Positions 35,551 through 47,362 of a stretch of 64,000 nucleotides of DNA are shown here, in pieces. The notes beneath the pieces were generated by a model. That model had not been told where the DNA came from. It saw only the letters and a program-made list of their open reading frames with translations, and did not search any database. The position numbers and the translations under genes are program-made. Origin of the DNA: Siphonodentalium dalli (Eukaryota > Mollusca > Scaphopoda > Gadilida > Siphonodentaliidae); NCBI GenBank assembly GCA_032622095.1, contig CP136065.1, positions 54,245,949-54,309,948 on the forward strand, given 5' to 3'. How positions within the stretch are numbered: the stretch's first letter is position 1; each line of letters starts with the position of its first letter.

Positions 35551-36355
35551 AACAGTTCTTTTGGGGCACCAACATATTTACAAGCCCGACGGTCTATTGT
35601 ACGTAAATGAACGATATCATAACAAGGCATACACAAAATTGACATCTTCCTTCTATTGGTGGATATTCATCAGTTAGAAGCAAGTTGGCCATATTTTCCC
35701 GTATTTATACACGCGCATTTCAACCCCATATTGGCCAAGAACGGTGCATATATCATATTGTTCCGCCATTAAACTATTGTCAGACTGGTTCTTATCACTA
35801 TAAGCGCGGATTGGTGTTGTATGCGCATATACAATGTAGCAGTTTATGTGTGAAGTGGTTCGATTTCCCCAGAAAAAATTACCCCCCCCCCTCCCATGTT
35901 GTCTTCCCTCTATCAACATAATTCCGTGAGAAATGGTCGGACTTGACTGGGCTTTCTCACATGAAGACCATATACAGTTTCGTGAAATTTTGCTAAATAT
36001 TATTCAAGTTATCATCAGCTTGGAGAACAAACTCAGTCAGATGTGGCTAGAACGATCGATACTCCCGCGTGGCTGATCCACAAATTTAAAAGCTATAACT
36101 ACATAAATAAACTTAAGTTATCATCCGGACAACAAAATAGTCAGCAATTTCTATGTTTAAAATGTGCATAACTGCGTTAGAAATGGTCGGAGCGTTTCAT
36201 AAAATTATGTCAGATATTATTCAAGTTATCATCCGGACCGCAAACGTTTCGAATAGACTGGAAGACAAAAGGGCGGAAGGACATAGCTCATTTATAGAAA
36301 AAAATATAAGATTTCATATTATTGGAACTTGAACTCGATCCATTTTCTTTTTTAG
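35551..36355. other. Last part of intron 1
   Basis: Contains a poly-C tract at 35881-35890 and a short repeated phrase (AAGTTATCATCCGGAC near 36116 and 36226). It ends in the exon 2 acceptor. Confidence 0.5.
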
Positions 36356-36511
36356 GAGGTATTTTCGACGCATGGAACGACAAACCGTTCGCAGGATTTC
36401 GTCATCGAATCGACGAACATAACAGAAATATGCAGAGCGTCGATTTTCTCCTACGGTATAACGCATCAAATCTGCGCAAAATATACGACAGCTATGAGGT
36501 CGCAAAAACTA
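36356..36511 (+). CDS. Ionotropic glutamate receptor-like, exon 2 (amino-terminal domain)
   Basis: Internal exon of 156 nt with a pyrimidine-rich acceptor (cattttcttttttag) and a strong donor (gtaagt) at 36512. Joined to the phase-1 exon at 8708-8807 it reads Gly-Gly-Ile-Phe-Asp, then 51 codons without a stop, and ends again in phase 1. The peptide has the landmarks of the bilobed amino-terminal domain: GGIFD at the start, GFRHRIDEHN as the first helix (compare AFR in AMPA receptors), and NLRKIYDSYEVAKT, which lines up with the segment before the first conserved Cys (compare DSFAVT-type sequences). Its size and place resemble exon 2 of AMPA receptor genes. The next exon should carry the Cys and a GV-x-AIFG-like motif; I found none before 64000, so it probably lies outside the window. 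Subtype is not decided. Confidence 0.78.
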
Positions 36512-36570
36512 GTAAGTACATTTAAAAGAGAGTTATAATGTTCGGACCTAAATATATGTCATACCTACTT

Positions 36571-39500
36571 AGTAGAGGCTCTTATGTACTCCCGTGTGCA
36601 TTTTGTGAAGAAATATAGCGACTATGCTAATAAAGTTGCTTGGTATCTCAAGCAGCAGAAAAAGAATGTTAGACACCTGGGGGTCGCGACTGGGTGGATT
36701 TATGACGTCACCAAGATGGCCGCCATCCAAAATTTCAGAGTATGCACTAAGTCAGTTTAATTAATAGTTACTAGTGAAGTTATGATAGACAATTGAATAT
36801 CTCACCAATGATGTGAAACTAATACACAATACATCCACTTGTCAGAAAAAGTGACCACCATAAACCAAGATGGCCGCCAAAATGGCGACCAAAATTAGGA
36901 AAATTGATGATTTTTCACACATTCCTCTTGAATCATTAACTGACGTTTGAAATTAGTAGCTAATAGCGACCTAATTTTGAATAAATTCTAGTACCCAATC
37001 TTTTCCACAACATAATAGGTCATATTTCGGATCTCATTCCTGCCAACTATCTTTAAAATGTGAATTCAAAAATATGCTATGAAAGTTAACAAAAATTCAA
37101 TTCTGTGATTCTAGCCAAGTGTTAAACAGAAAATAACGGAATTTGATGAAGATAATGTAAAACTGTTTTAAATATGTGAATTGCCATATAATTACACTGA
37201 AAATAATGCATCTTCGTTTAAGATGACGACCAAGATGGCTGCCAAAATGGAGAAATCACCCCAATCTGTCAAGTTTTCATTGATATCACCCATGTGTTGG
37301 GGGGGAAGTGAATATATGTGAATTTATGTGCTTCCTGTTCGCGGAAGACCGTGGACTTATGGTATACTTTGTAAAGTTGGTGAACCATAGCTGTTTATAC
37401 CCGAGATTTCAACAGAATAATACCACGAAAATTAGATAAAATCGTCCTCATGGCAGCCACACACAATTGCAGAGTGGGCACTGAGTGAGGAAGAAATTTA
37501 ATAGAGAAAAGGTAAAATATTTCTACATCAATGATGAAATTGCACCAAGCTTCCTTTTGAAAGAACAAAATTTATTTTAAAAACCCAAAATGGCGACCGA
37601 AATATAGAATTTTGTTTAATAGGCACACACGCCCCTGACATCATTTTCGGTTATGTGTAAACTGTGGCAAGCAGGACTTGTCTATTCATTTATCAGTTAT
37701 GACATTTATAAAAACATATTATGTTGTAATATGGCTCTAATTGTTGTCCATGCTTTGAAAAATGCAAATTAATAATGCGATATGTAATTTCACAAAAAAC
37801 TTGCTTCTCGGGGTTCTAGATTAACCTTGGACATAAATAGGCACAATAAAATAAACAAAAGTGTACCCAGTTTTCAATATGGTTAGTATCGTTCATTTAC
37901 ACTCGACGTTGATCTATTTGACCTAAGATGATCGCCAAAATGGCCGCCAAAACTCACAATTATAATATTTGACAAATGTTTATATTCTCAAATGGCATTT
38001 AGCAAAGGAGGAGGATATATTCGCCCAAAATAAATGAGATACAATCATATTAAGGTATGTTGTATCTCTTTTTTAACAAAAGTGGGATTTTTATAACCGA
38101 TAATGTATCAAAATGGATTCTTAGAAACCTAACATGAAATTACCCAAAATAATTTAAATGATGCTGCCAGTTTTGGGGAAGAAACACAAACCGTATATGT
38201 GCTGACTGTATCGTTATATATAAGAGCATAACGAGTACTCGAACGCAAAATAATCCCTGCAGTCATAATACAGAGAGAAATCCAACATCACGGCTATATT
38301 ATTTCATTTGGGGCAGATCTGCTTTATTCGTTGTCTATTCTTGATGAACAGTTGGTCGCAATGGATTCGCCAAGCCACAAACATATATAATATACAGGAG
38401 CAATATCACAACTTGACTTCATCGAAGTCTAAGTCTGTATTGCTATTTATACTGCCACCGGGAAATATAATTGCTCAAGTTAGAAATACCAGCGACACAC
38501 AGGCCTTACATATTTCAGTGCAAAGCGCTAGTACCTTATTTCACATCTAATTACGAGACAGTTTTGTAAAAGATACATTAATGGTAGATGACATTTTTTA
38601 GTTTTTTGTTTTCTGTGTGTTTCGTCAACCAAAATCGTTTGAATAGTTGAGACATTGTCACACTCATCAAGACGTGAGTCAGCACACGTAGGTTACACTG
38701 GTGTAAATAGGGTTCGGAGTGACATCTAGCGGATGCGGGAGGAATATATAGGAGAGAATAAAATAGACACTGGGCCTGCTTGGTCAATAGCCTTGTGTGC
38801 TTTTCGCATAAACAAATCATCACACCTCTTCCCTATGATTTCCCATAGGTAAAATAACCATTGGCACAGGAATTAACCCTTTGTAGTGAAGTTTGAATTT
38901 TTTGGTGTGGTCTAAAATATGACAGTATTTTTGTATGCGGTTCTGACACTAGTTACGAAAACACAAGATTTAAAGGCGAATTCCCTGCTAGACAGACATG
39001 ATTTTTGTGTGTAAAAAGTTTCCCAAAATGTCAATTTTTCAGATATAAAGAAAATTTTGGACCCAAGATTTATATTGCCAACAGTATACACTAAAACGTT
39101 AACACTGAAGCCTATGTGAAACATTTACACCAGTGTAACCTGTACCACTCGTGTTACTTCGTCAAATATGTGGTCGCAGTCATGAGAGCCTACAACCAAC
39201 TCGCCCCACCAACCACAGTTGAATTACAAACACATCACAAAGACTAACAGCAGAGCTCACCAGAACACTCTCCGAATGCATATCAGTGATATGTTATGGC
39301 ATGTTTGGTTTGGTTGTGGCATGAAGAGTTCATAATACAGATTTATTAAATAAATATCAAAATGGCCGCCGACTTCATAGCAGATACATTGCAGATTCAC
39401 TTCGCTGTAGACTGCAGCCTGTAGTCTAATATAACTGTGCACATAACCGAGTTAATGCTGGTCAGTTTATTTTAGAATATAACAAAAACATCAGTATCGG

Positions 39501-42474
39501 GCAAAAATAACCTAAGGTTTGACATTGTCCATGTCGAGAACAGCAAGTGACAATAACGGCTCCTCAACTTCTTCCTGGTTTTCAGCGAACAAATATCGTG
39601 AAAAGAAAAATGCCTAATGGCTGGATATGTAGTTACAATCTTATCTTTGGTCCATGCCATATGATGGGTCATCGAAGCAACTGGATACAGTGACGGGCAA
39701 TCAAGACCATTTAATGGAACGTTTGTTTAAGATTTCTTGCAAAACGTCCACATTTGGGACTTTCAATAGCATTATACAGCAAATATTTGTTCACAGAAAG
39801 TAATGATCTTAGAATCAAGTATGAAATCATTTAATTGTCCACATGCAGTTTATATAACTTGCTGGCAAACCGTACAACCATACTAGTGGGATCCGACAAG
39901 GCCAATTACAAACTGAAAGCGTGGGAATATATAGATACTCTGAAAAAGGTGGAAGTAATAGACAACAAGTTATGCTTGAATTGAGAGAAGATTGTGGAGT
40001 GTTAGCTATTTGAAAAGTTCATAACTGAAATTGACTTCAACTGTCTCAGGAAAGTATAGGCTTTTCAACGTTTAACGACCTCTGTTTTCTGCAGACCTAA
40101 ATTCATTGCAATGTGATAGCACATGTTCCTCTATATAACATCTGGAAAGAATACTACAAACTTATCACACAAATACATGTATCTCAACATGTCGGTGAGC
40201 TCAATCGCCTCTACAGCCAAAATCGAACTGTGCGGGAACATATATCCTATTAGTTTTATCTGTAACGTTGCCGATAGTCGATACAATTACAGATTGAAGT
40301 GCAGGCATCTAACTAATATAAACTTGATGTCTGCACCAGTTCTGCACAGGAATATGGGGATCATACACGGAACGAACTTGCAGTATATGTGATGTCCAGA
40401 GTACTATCTCCTCTGTGGAAGTCAAATATACCAATGGAACTAATTATATCAGGCTATCTTCCTACCCTAGCTCTATCGACGAAAATCAGCCACGCTTTTG
40501 CAAATCTTGGGTGTGGAGTGAGTTGACCTATGGGCTTTTCAGTGCTCAACGGCTGTTTCTGTTTTCTGTTTCTGATGCAGATGTCTGGTAAAAATCCACC
40601 AACGCATTCGTCTTCGCCGAAGACACAAAGAGCGTACATCTGAAGGCTCTCGTTTGGTAGTCTGCGACACAGCTATTATTGTCGCATAATCCCCTGAGGC
40701 ACTCACGCAGTGCATTGGATTTGAACTAGATGTTATTCAAGGACGAGCAATTGTAAATTTTCTCAGTTTCACAAAAGTGTACCATGTGTTTTCGTACATG
40801 TATATTAATATCAACCACGATTCCCACAAATATTAGCTCCTATTCTTATATTTGGTCTTAGTATACACTAATAAATAAAGCACGTTAACATGGAAGCTGT
40901 CTGTAATGTCAGCGAATTATATTCTGCTAGTGTTTTTGGGTACTGCATTGTTCGATGTCCATTCAATTAATTTCTGTGTCCGGCTGAATTTCGGTATAAT
41001 TTATTTAGTATGATGGCATTACATGAGCAATACAGGAAGAATTTGAACAATTCCTATCCAAATTTATCTAATGTTCGTGGTTTCTATGTTTCAACTCTCA
41101 TGAAATCTCGAGTAATAGCTACTGTTCGCAAAATATTCATATTGTATCAGCATTCCTGGGTCTTTTTTCAACAGGGAACACATTTGTTTACCAGTAGTCA
41201 CTGAAACCCACACCAGGAGCGTTATCAATGTAACTACCAAATTTGTATGATTTCTCCATTTTGGTAACCATCTGAGACACCATCTTGAATTTAGATGCAT
41301 ATGCTTATATGTATGTCAATGTAACATGTTGTGGTTGCCGAATGATTAGATATCAGAATTTAGTGGAAAATAAGGTTGCTATTACCCATCGATTTCAAAC
41401 CGCTGTGATTAATTTAAGAGGCGAGTGTGAAAAATCATCAATTATTAGAATTTCGGTCATGAGCCATCTTAGATTTTGACCTCACATTGTGGTGCAATGG
41501 AATCATTGATGGTGAAACAAAATCATTTTACTACCTAAATTTTCCTCACAGACTCAATGCCAATTCTGAAATTGTTCATGATTGCCATTTTGATGATTTT
41601 GTCTCATTTTCGTGATTTAATTCTCTTGAAATATTGGGTATAAACAGCCATTTTTCACAAAATATTCATATTGTTTCATAACTCCGTGTTCTTTCGCCAA
41701 CATGGAGCAAATATATTCACCTGTATTCACTAAATCGCACATTAGGAGTGATATCAAAGAAAATTGGACAGATTTTAATGTTTTCTCTAGCTTGGCAACC
41801 ATTTTGGCCGCCATCTTGAATATACGCACTTTTTTGGTTGTAATTATATGGCAGTCTATATATTTAAAATTGTTGCACATTTTCTTCATCAAATTAAGCT
41901 ATTTTCTGGCTAACACTTGGCTCGAGTCACAAAATCGATTTTTGGTAAAATTTAATAGCATATTTATGAATTCACATTTGGACGATATTTGGTAGGAATA
42001 AGACCCAAAGTATGACATATTATCATGTTCAAATGGTTAGGTATTAAAATTTATTTAAAATTAAGTTGCTATTAGCCACCGATTTCAAACAACCGTGAAT
42101 GTTTTAAGAGACAAGTTGGAAAATTCATAATTTTTCCGAATTTCGGTAGCCATTTTGGCGGCCATCTTGGTTTAATGAGGTTAATTTTTCTGTCAAAGTG
42201 AAGCCTGTTGTAATATTATCACAACAGTAGAGAAATATTATATTTCCTATCATAAATTCACTACTAGCTAGTAATCAAACTGACGCAGTGCTCACTCTGA
42301 AATTTTGGATGGCGGCCATCTTGATGACGTCATAAATCCACCCAGTCGCGACCCCCATGTGTCTAACATTCATTTTCTGGTGCCTGAGATATCAAGCAGC
42401 GTCATTAGCATAGTCGCTATATTTCTTCACAAAATGCACACGGGAGCCAAAAAATGGACATAAGAGCCTCTACT
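36571..42474. mobile_element. 5.9 kb element with very long, diverged inverted repeats rich in ATGGCGGCC motifs
   Basis: The ends are AGTAGAGGCTCTTATG and its complement CATAAGAGCCTCTACT, with matching inner sequence such as GTGTGCATTTTGTGAAG and GGTCGCGACTGGGTGG. The arms stay alignable for well over 600 bp at roughly 70% identity by eye. Both arms contain AAGATGGC(C/G)GCC(A)AAAATGG motifs, close to the YY1 consensus; in frame these give KMAAKMA-like peptides. The right arm holds two copies of a module giving QYEYF in minus-strand frames (41617-41892, 41091-41300). The 38.2-41.0 kb core has no recognised transposase; a short coding-like frame lies at 39855-39990. It begins 60 bp after the exon 2 donor. 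Confidence 0.7.
38690..39141. mobile_element. Small element with 19-bp perfect inverted ends
   Basis: AGGTTACACTGGTGTAAAT at 38690-38708 and its exact complement at 39123-39141, inside the core of the larger inverted-repeat element. It has an internal TTAACCCTTT at 38873. No ORF. Confidence 0.6.
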
Positions 42475-42485
42475 AACTCTCTTGT

Positions 42486-42985
42486 TACAATTCTGTATAA
42501 ATTCTACACAAAATGTTTTACATTTGATCTTAAACAAAAGTATGTAGAAACTGCACATGACATACATGTCTCGGTGGAATTCCTCAAAGTTGAATATAGG
42601 TGAATATGTCAGTCTATCATAGTTATTAGATGATATGTGTTCTGTTGGAGACACAATACTCGCAAAGGCTATCACATATACAAAATTGGCAGCAGCTTTA
42701 AAATTAGCTATAAACTATGTGTGTGTCAAAACTGAACAGCACATAGTTGAATAGCACAAAGCGCTTAAGCTGCTGCCAGATTTTTAATATGGCAGATTTT
42801 CCGAAGTTTGTGTCTCCAATTAGAAATATCTCATCTACTAACTATAATATACTCACATACTCACTCATATTAACTTTTAAGAAAATTCCACAGAAACATA
42901 CATGTCATGTGTCATTTCTACACCATATTGTTTAAGATTAATTGCAACACATATTGTGTAGAATGTACACACAGTTGTTCTTTTA
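42486..42985. mobile_element. Fold-back element, arms about 210 bp
   Basis: Left arm from ATTCTGTATAAATTCTACAC to TTGGCAGCAGCTTTA; right arm is the inverse (AAGCTGCTGCC to GTGTAGAATGTACACACAG). Divergence between arms is moderate. It is related in its ends to the 102-bp palindrome at 56277-56378. Confidence 0.65.
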
Positions 42986-43235
42986 GTGTCTGTCTCGTCC
43001 CACATTATGTTGTAAAGAGCAATATCTGATTGGTGCGAACATTCAGATTACCCCGCTCCCCGGGTGAGCAGAGTTGAAGAAAACGTGTGCGAAATATTTG
43101 GGGTGTATGAGCTCGTGAAACATTATGGATACATGAATGTCCGTTGTATTAACATTTTTAGAAAAATCGCGACATTCTTGAACGCGGTTTTAACGCAACC
43201 GATTTCCGGTCCAAACGTCGGCTACTGAATTATGA

Positions 43236-43330
43236 ATAAACCCTTTCTCTTTACTAAATGGATTCTGCCACCCAGTTATAAAAGTATATATTAATATGTT
43301 CTATCATATGGAGGGATGTGCCGGTAATAA
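43236..43330 (+). mobile_element. Truncated family C MITE
   Basis: ACCCTTTCTCTTTACTAAATGGATTC and following sequence match the left part of the element at 46521-46765. The right end is missing. Confidence 0.5.
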
Positions 43331-43741
43331 AAGCAGATGACAAATAGATGAAAATATAATACAAAGAGCGCCTTATAAAATTACACAGAGTCAGTATATG
43401 AGTTCCCATTGTATAGCTATCACATATTCTCTCATATGTATGGACGTGACACAGAAAGTAATTACAAGGTTTCTCGATATGGTATAAGCATACTGCCATA
43501 CTCTCCCATTACTGATCCTGTAAATTGTTACAAGAGAAAATTAACATGGCTGTCTTCAGGGTCTGTCTCGTCACAGAAAATAATAACTACTAGTATGTGG
43601 TATTGGTTTGCTTGTCAGTAATTCCAATTTGTCGATCTTTGTTCTTCGAACAAACTCTTCACATAGTAACTCCCTGCCTTTGTAGCGTTCTGGTGACAAC
43701 ATTATTTACAGATATTTATAAATATAAAAAAAGTCTTTAAG

Positions 43742-44243
43742 TTAAAGGCACGTGAGGCCTTAGTTGTCGAAAATATTCATATTTGTTCTAATCACCGTAA
43801 ACAGAAAAACATTAAAACGCATACAGTTTCGTTCATATATACCATGACCATCACGTAAACAGCATGTTATCATAAAGACCTACTATATTTTACGTAAGCA
43901 AGAGCCTGATTGTGTTACAGAAGACAGCACAATGCTACTGGCTAATCACACACAAATGGCAAAAACGCTCTTTATTAGTTCCATATAAGGAATTCACCAA
44001 CAAAGAACGCTCTTTATGTTTACCATCATAATATAAACAAACACCAGAAAAGTAACTTTTTATGCTTTTGTTTACATAACAATGGTCAAACATTTGACAA
44101 TAACATACTGTTTATGCGATATTTCTTATTTGTATACGGACAAAGTCTGTCTAAATTTTGATGTTCTTTCTGTTTGTGGCGGTTTTTGACGGGTGGAAAT
44201 ATTTTCACAGGATACCCACCGCCAAGGCCAACCGTACCTTTAA
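43742..44243 (+). mobile_element. T2/Kolobok-like MITE, well preserved
   Basis: 502 bp flanked by TTAA (43742-43745, 44240-44243). Imperfect terminal repeats TTAAAGG(C/T)ACG then GGCC. No transposase. The TTAA target with TTAAAGG ends agrees with the T2/Kolobok superfamily known from Xenopus and other animals. Confidence 0.85.
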
Positions 44244-44373
44244 CACATGTTGGAGAATCAATCTACAATTTCTAGCGATTTTGGCCAAATTGGGAGGGGT
44301 ACAGTATTTCAAAAATATGCTATACCATAATATGTGGCTTATAACCAACAAACTGAGTTGACCTGAACTGAAT

Positions 44374-44825
44374 ACGATTGATCGATTGATTGATGGTTTA
44401 ACGTCGTTTTAGCCGCTAGGCCATATCACGACCAAGAACGGAATCAGGTATCAAAAAGGGTCGTAGCGAATCAACTGTAGACAAATCAGACAGTGGATTA
44501 GATTAAAACAATGCAATGATGAGCTATGTACAAATAAAACGCACAAGAGGAATGTTTCCACTTGGAGTCAGGAATATAAATTCAAGAACTGACTAGTGTG
44601 CGATCATACTACAAAACGTATAAAAATAGTACAAGAATAGATAAATAGCAAATAAATAACACGAAATTACCCAGGCGCCACATCGAAATATGTAAAGTAG
44701 CTTTTAAAATCAGATTTTGCAGTGATAAGGTATTTATAATATTTGATGAAACGCGCATGAACTTTTAACAATATATCAAGCTGAAGGTCGGGTGGGTGAG
44801 ACAGAATGTCATCCTTCGCCCAACT
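44374..44825 (-). mobile_element. Non-LTR retrotransposon 3' UTR with (ATCA)n tail
   Basis: On the minus strand it ends GTTCTTGGTCGTGATATGG, GCGGCTAAAACGACG and then a CAATCAATCGATCAAT tail. It directly follows the ORF1 remnant 44850-45655 with no ORF2 between them. Confidence 0.68.
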
Positions 44826-44849
44826 GATAGCCTCGATACACAAATACTG

Positions 44850-45655
44850 CTATGTTTCTTGTCTATGAGAGTTAACCGTTTCTCGCCAATAATTTTGAAA
44901 GCTCAAAGACGTACCTCTCTTTTTGAGAGTCGAGACATTTGAGTGACTTTGGCGATCTTTGTTTCGAAGCAACAGGCGATTTGTCTTTTGGAACAAAATA
45001 GAATCAACTTGCATAGATTGTTTCGGAGGAAATGTCTCAACGGCAGAATCTGTATCCATAACCTGCGCTTCAGGTTCTGAAACAGGAATACTATCAGTCG
45101 CATCAACTTGTGTTGCTAGTGATGTGCTGACGAGTATGGTTTGACTCTGTGCCTGAGTGCTGGCATCAACAAACATTTTGTAGACACGATTGCTGAGTAT
45201 GTGACACGTGGAATGGATGGGCGAGGAGCAACTATTTTCTCAGCATCTATATATGACTATGCTTCTCAGCTTTACGTCGTTGATTCTTGAATGCATAGTC
45301 CCAAGTGGAATATGAGCGATTCGTTTCAGCATGTGAACCTTGACAGTTCGAAAAAAATGAAGATACGTGCAATCCTTATTATCATGACCAGAAATATAAC
45401 ATCGTGCATATATGGTTTCTTTACTTTTATAATGTTCATGGCCATACCCCTGACATTTAAAACATCGCAATGGGTTTGGAACAAATGTGCTTAAACCCAT
45501 CTTCATATACTGAACCTTCAATGTTGAAAGTCTATTCTATTCAGAGGACCTTTTAGTCCATCGACAGTCTGTGTAAATCTACGGACTTCTGTAACTCCCT
45601 GTGGTGCCAACTCTGCCAATATTTCTGAAGCTGAAGGCTGAAGCTCCGTAGTGGG
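44850..45655 (-). pseudogene. Non-LTR retrotransposon ORF1 (gag-like), degraded
   Basis: Minus-strand reading shows, in order: EILAELAPQGVTEVRRFTQ (an RRM-like piece typical of jockey/CR1-class ORF1), then FVPNPLRCFKCQGYGHEHYK (first zinc knuckle), ARCYISGHDNKDC (second knuckle, first Cys changed to Tyr), then a Ser/Thr/Gln-rich tail with TQAQSQT and a final DSQKERYVFEL. Stops and frame changes separate these pieces, so it is not functional. The protein normally coats the element's RNA. The copy at 24330-25012 has the same layout. Confidence 0.78.
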
Positions 45656-45696
45656 TCTGGCCTAATACCTAAAAGTCACGTGGTTCCAGTTGGGAC

Positions 45697-45838
45697 AAAG
45701 GTCACTTCCTGGTCAAAGCTAAATTCCGGGTTAAAAATAGCATTTCCGGGTTCAAAGGTCATTTCCTGGTCCAAAGGTCACTTCCCGGTTCAAATATCTA
45801 GTTCCGGGTTCAGAGGTCACTTCCGGGTTCAGATGTCA
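45697..45838 (+). repeat. Short tandem repeat rich in AGGTCA and TTCCGGG
   Basis: About seven imperfect units of 17-20 bp around CAAAGGTCACTTCCGGGTT. AGGTCA is the nuclear-receptor half site, repeated here on one strand with variable spacing. No function is shown. Confidence 0.75.
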
Positions 45839-46520
45839 ACGTAGCGGGCGTGGCCTAATATCACGTAGTACAGATATGTTAATTTGCACCCAAACCAACT
45901 ACTATGCTGCTTGCACATGTGTTTGTGATTTTTTTTCCTTTTGGAAGAGTTGTTTAGAGGCCATATTCCCCATTTAAATGCAGATCTGAACTCTCGTTGA
46001 ATGACAGCTAATTGATTCATTTACTGTTGAGATAAAAACAAAATTGGCTTTGACTGCAATTCCGCAGAGATTGGGTTCTCATATAGCCTATTAAGGTTCG
46101 GGTAATTCCTTTTTTCATTTTGTTGTTTGTCAAATTCAATCACCACCTCTCGTACGTGTCACAGGGGGTAGTCGAGTGACTGGGACTGGTTTGCTCATAT
46201 TGTCAACTAGGTTGACTGCTGGGGTGATCATTTGAAGGACTTAGTATGGACTTACTGTGACACTAAATTACTGACACGGTAGATGCTATCGGTTCCATAA
46301 AAGTTCATCTTTGGCTACATCAGGAAACCTAAATACAATTCATTATTAGTTATTTCCTAAGTATAGCAGAAACAAAATAGCTTTCTACTAACTTCGCTGT
46401 GGAGAACTGATAACAGCTGTAAGATTACAAAAGGTTATGATACCAGTGAAATGCAACTTATCGGCAAACTAGATTTCAGCAATGAAAAATAATATTAAAA
46501 TGGAAAACATAATCCTAAAG
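45839..46520. other. Spacer; nothing recognised
   Basis: AT-rich; a short minus frame (45829-46020) starts inside the minisatellite and has no domain. Confidence 0.35.
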
Positions 46521-46765
46521 TGAACCCTTTCTATACTAAATGGATTCTCACATTCGGGTATAAAGATATACATTTCAGTGGTCTATTATTCAATTTGAGG
46601 GGTGTTCAGAAGATTTTAGCTTATGGTTGTCAGACGAAAAGATAATACAAGTGCCGAAGGAATCATATTCATGAGATAATAAGTTATGATCGTTGTTGAA
46701 CTTATTATCTGCAGATTTCCTAAGGGTACTACTCATCAATGAGCATTCAGTATAGAAAGGGTTAA
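46521..46765. mobile_element. piggyBac-like MITE, family C
   Basis: 245 bp with inverted ends CCCTTTCTATACT(A/G)AATG. The right flank is TTAA; the left is TGAA, probably a mutated TTAA. It does not carry the 69-nt hairpins of families A and B. Confidence 0.65.
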
Positions 46766-46783
46766 ACTTGAAGGATATATAGC

Positions 46784-47362
46784 CAGGGTCCGCGCTGGAC
46801 CGAAATTAACTTTTTGCCACATAATTTGCCAAATGAAAATATTTTTTGCCAAATTATTTTAGCAATTGCCAATTGCTATCCCTGATAGTATCATTTTCTG
46901 CAACCTTAAGTCTTATGTTTCGACACTCGCGGTTTGAACGACTTTTGATATCTATAGAAAAGCAGTGAGTTAATAATTAATTATACTCGCATCTATATTG
47001 TGGTTTATCATACAACAATAAGTCAATCACCGAACAATACAATGATAGATAGGTTTCTCCATCAGAAGGGCACATCACAAGAGGATTAGTAATCCCTCCA
47101 ACCATCAGAACTAATGTTATGTGATTAACTGATCTTAATAGAGGTGTTAACTTTCCCTAAACCTTATAAAACACCACTAATATAATTATGTTGTAAGAGT
47201 TTCCTGAAATTAATAGTTTATATTGATTGACCAATATTTTTTCAAATTGCTTGAGGAATTAAAAAGTGACTTGCCAAAACGTTTGCCAAATGAAAATATT
47301 TTTTGCCAAATGTGAATTATTTTTGCCATTAGCAAAGTTGGCAAGTGGCAGCGCGAACCCTG
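46784..47362. mobile_element. hAT-like MITE, copy 2
   Basis: 579 bp with CAGGGTCCGCGCTG and the complement of CAGGGTTCGCGCTG at its ends. Flanking 8-bp duplications are tatatagc (46776-46783) and tgtatagc (47363-47370), 7 of 8 matching. It is colinear with 2314-2894. Confidence 0.82.

Larger units (their letters stand above)
8808..36355 (+). other. Inferred 27.5 kb intron 1 of the glutamate receptor gene
   Basis: This is the interval between the phase-1 donor after exon 1 and the acceptor before exon 2. It starts gtaagt and ends ttttttag. It holds no other supported host exon. Its contents are MITEs, inverted repeats, a 0.6-0.7 kb repeat family, non-LTR retrotransposon remnants and minisatellites, annotated separately. 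A long first intron after the signal-peptide exon is common for neuronal receptor genes. The join is inferred from phase and protein sense and has no transcript support here. Confidence 0.65.

Noticed and set aside
39855-39990. Coding-like frame on + strand containing GSDKANYKLKAWEYIDTLKK
   Set aside because: Protein-like for about 40 codons after an acceptor-like CAG, but with a stop and no donor or family match; it may be a relic inside the 5.9 kb element.
41617-41892. 91-codon minus-strand ORF with a related frame at 41091-41300
   Set aside because: Both are translations of a duplicated module in the long inverted repeat; the KMAAK-type peptide comes from ATGGCGGCC motifs. No conserved domain.
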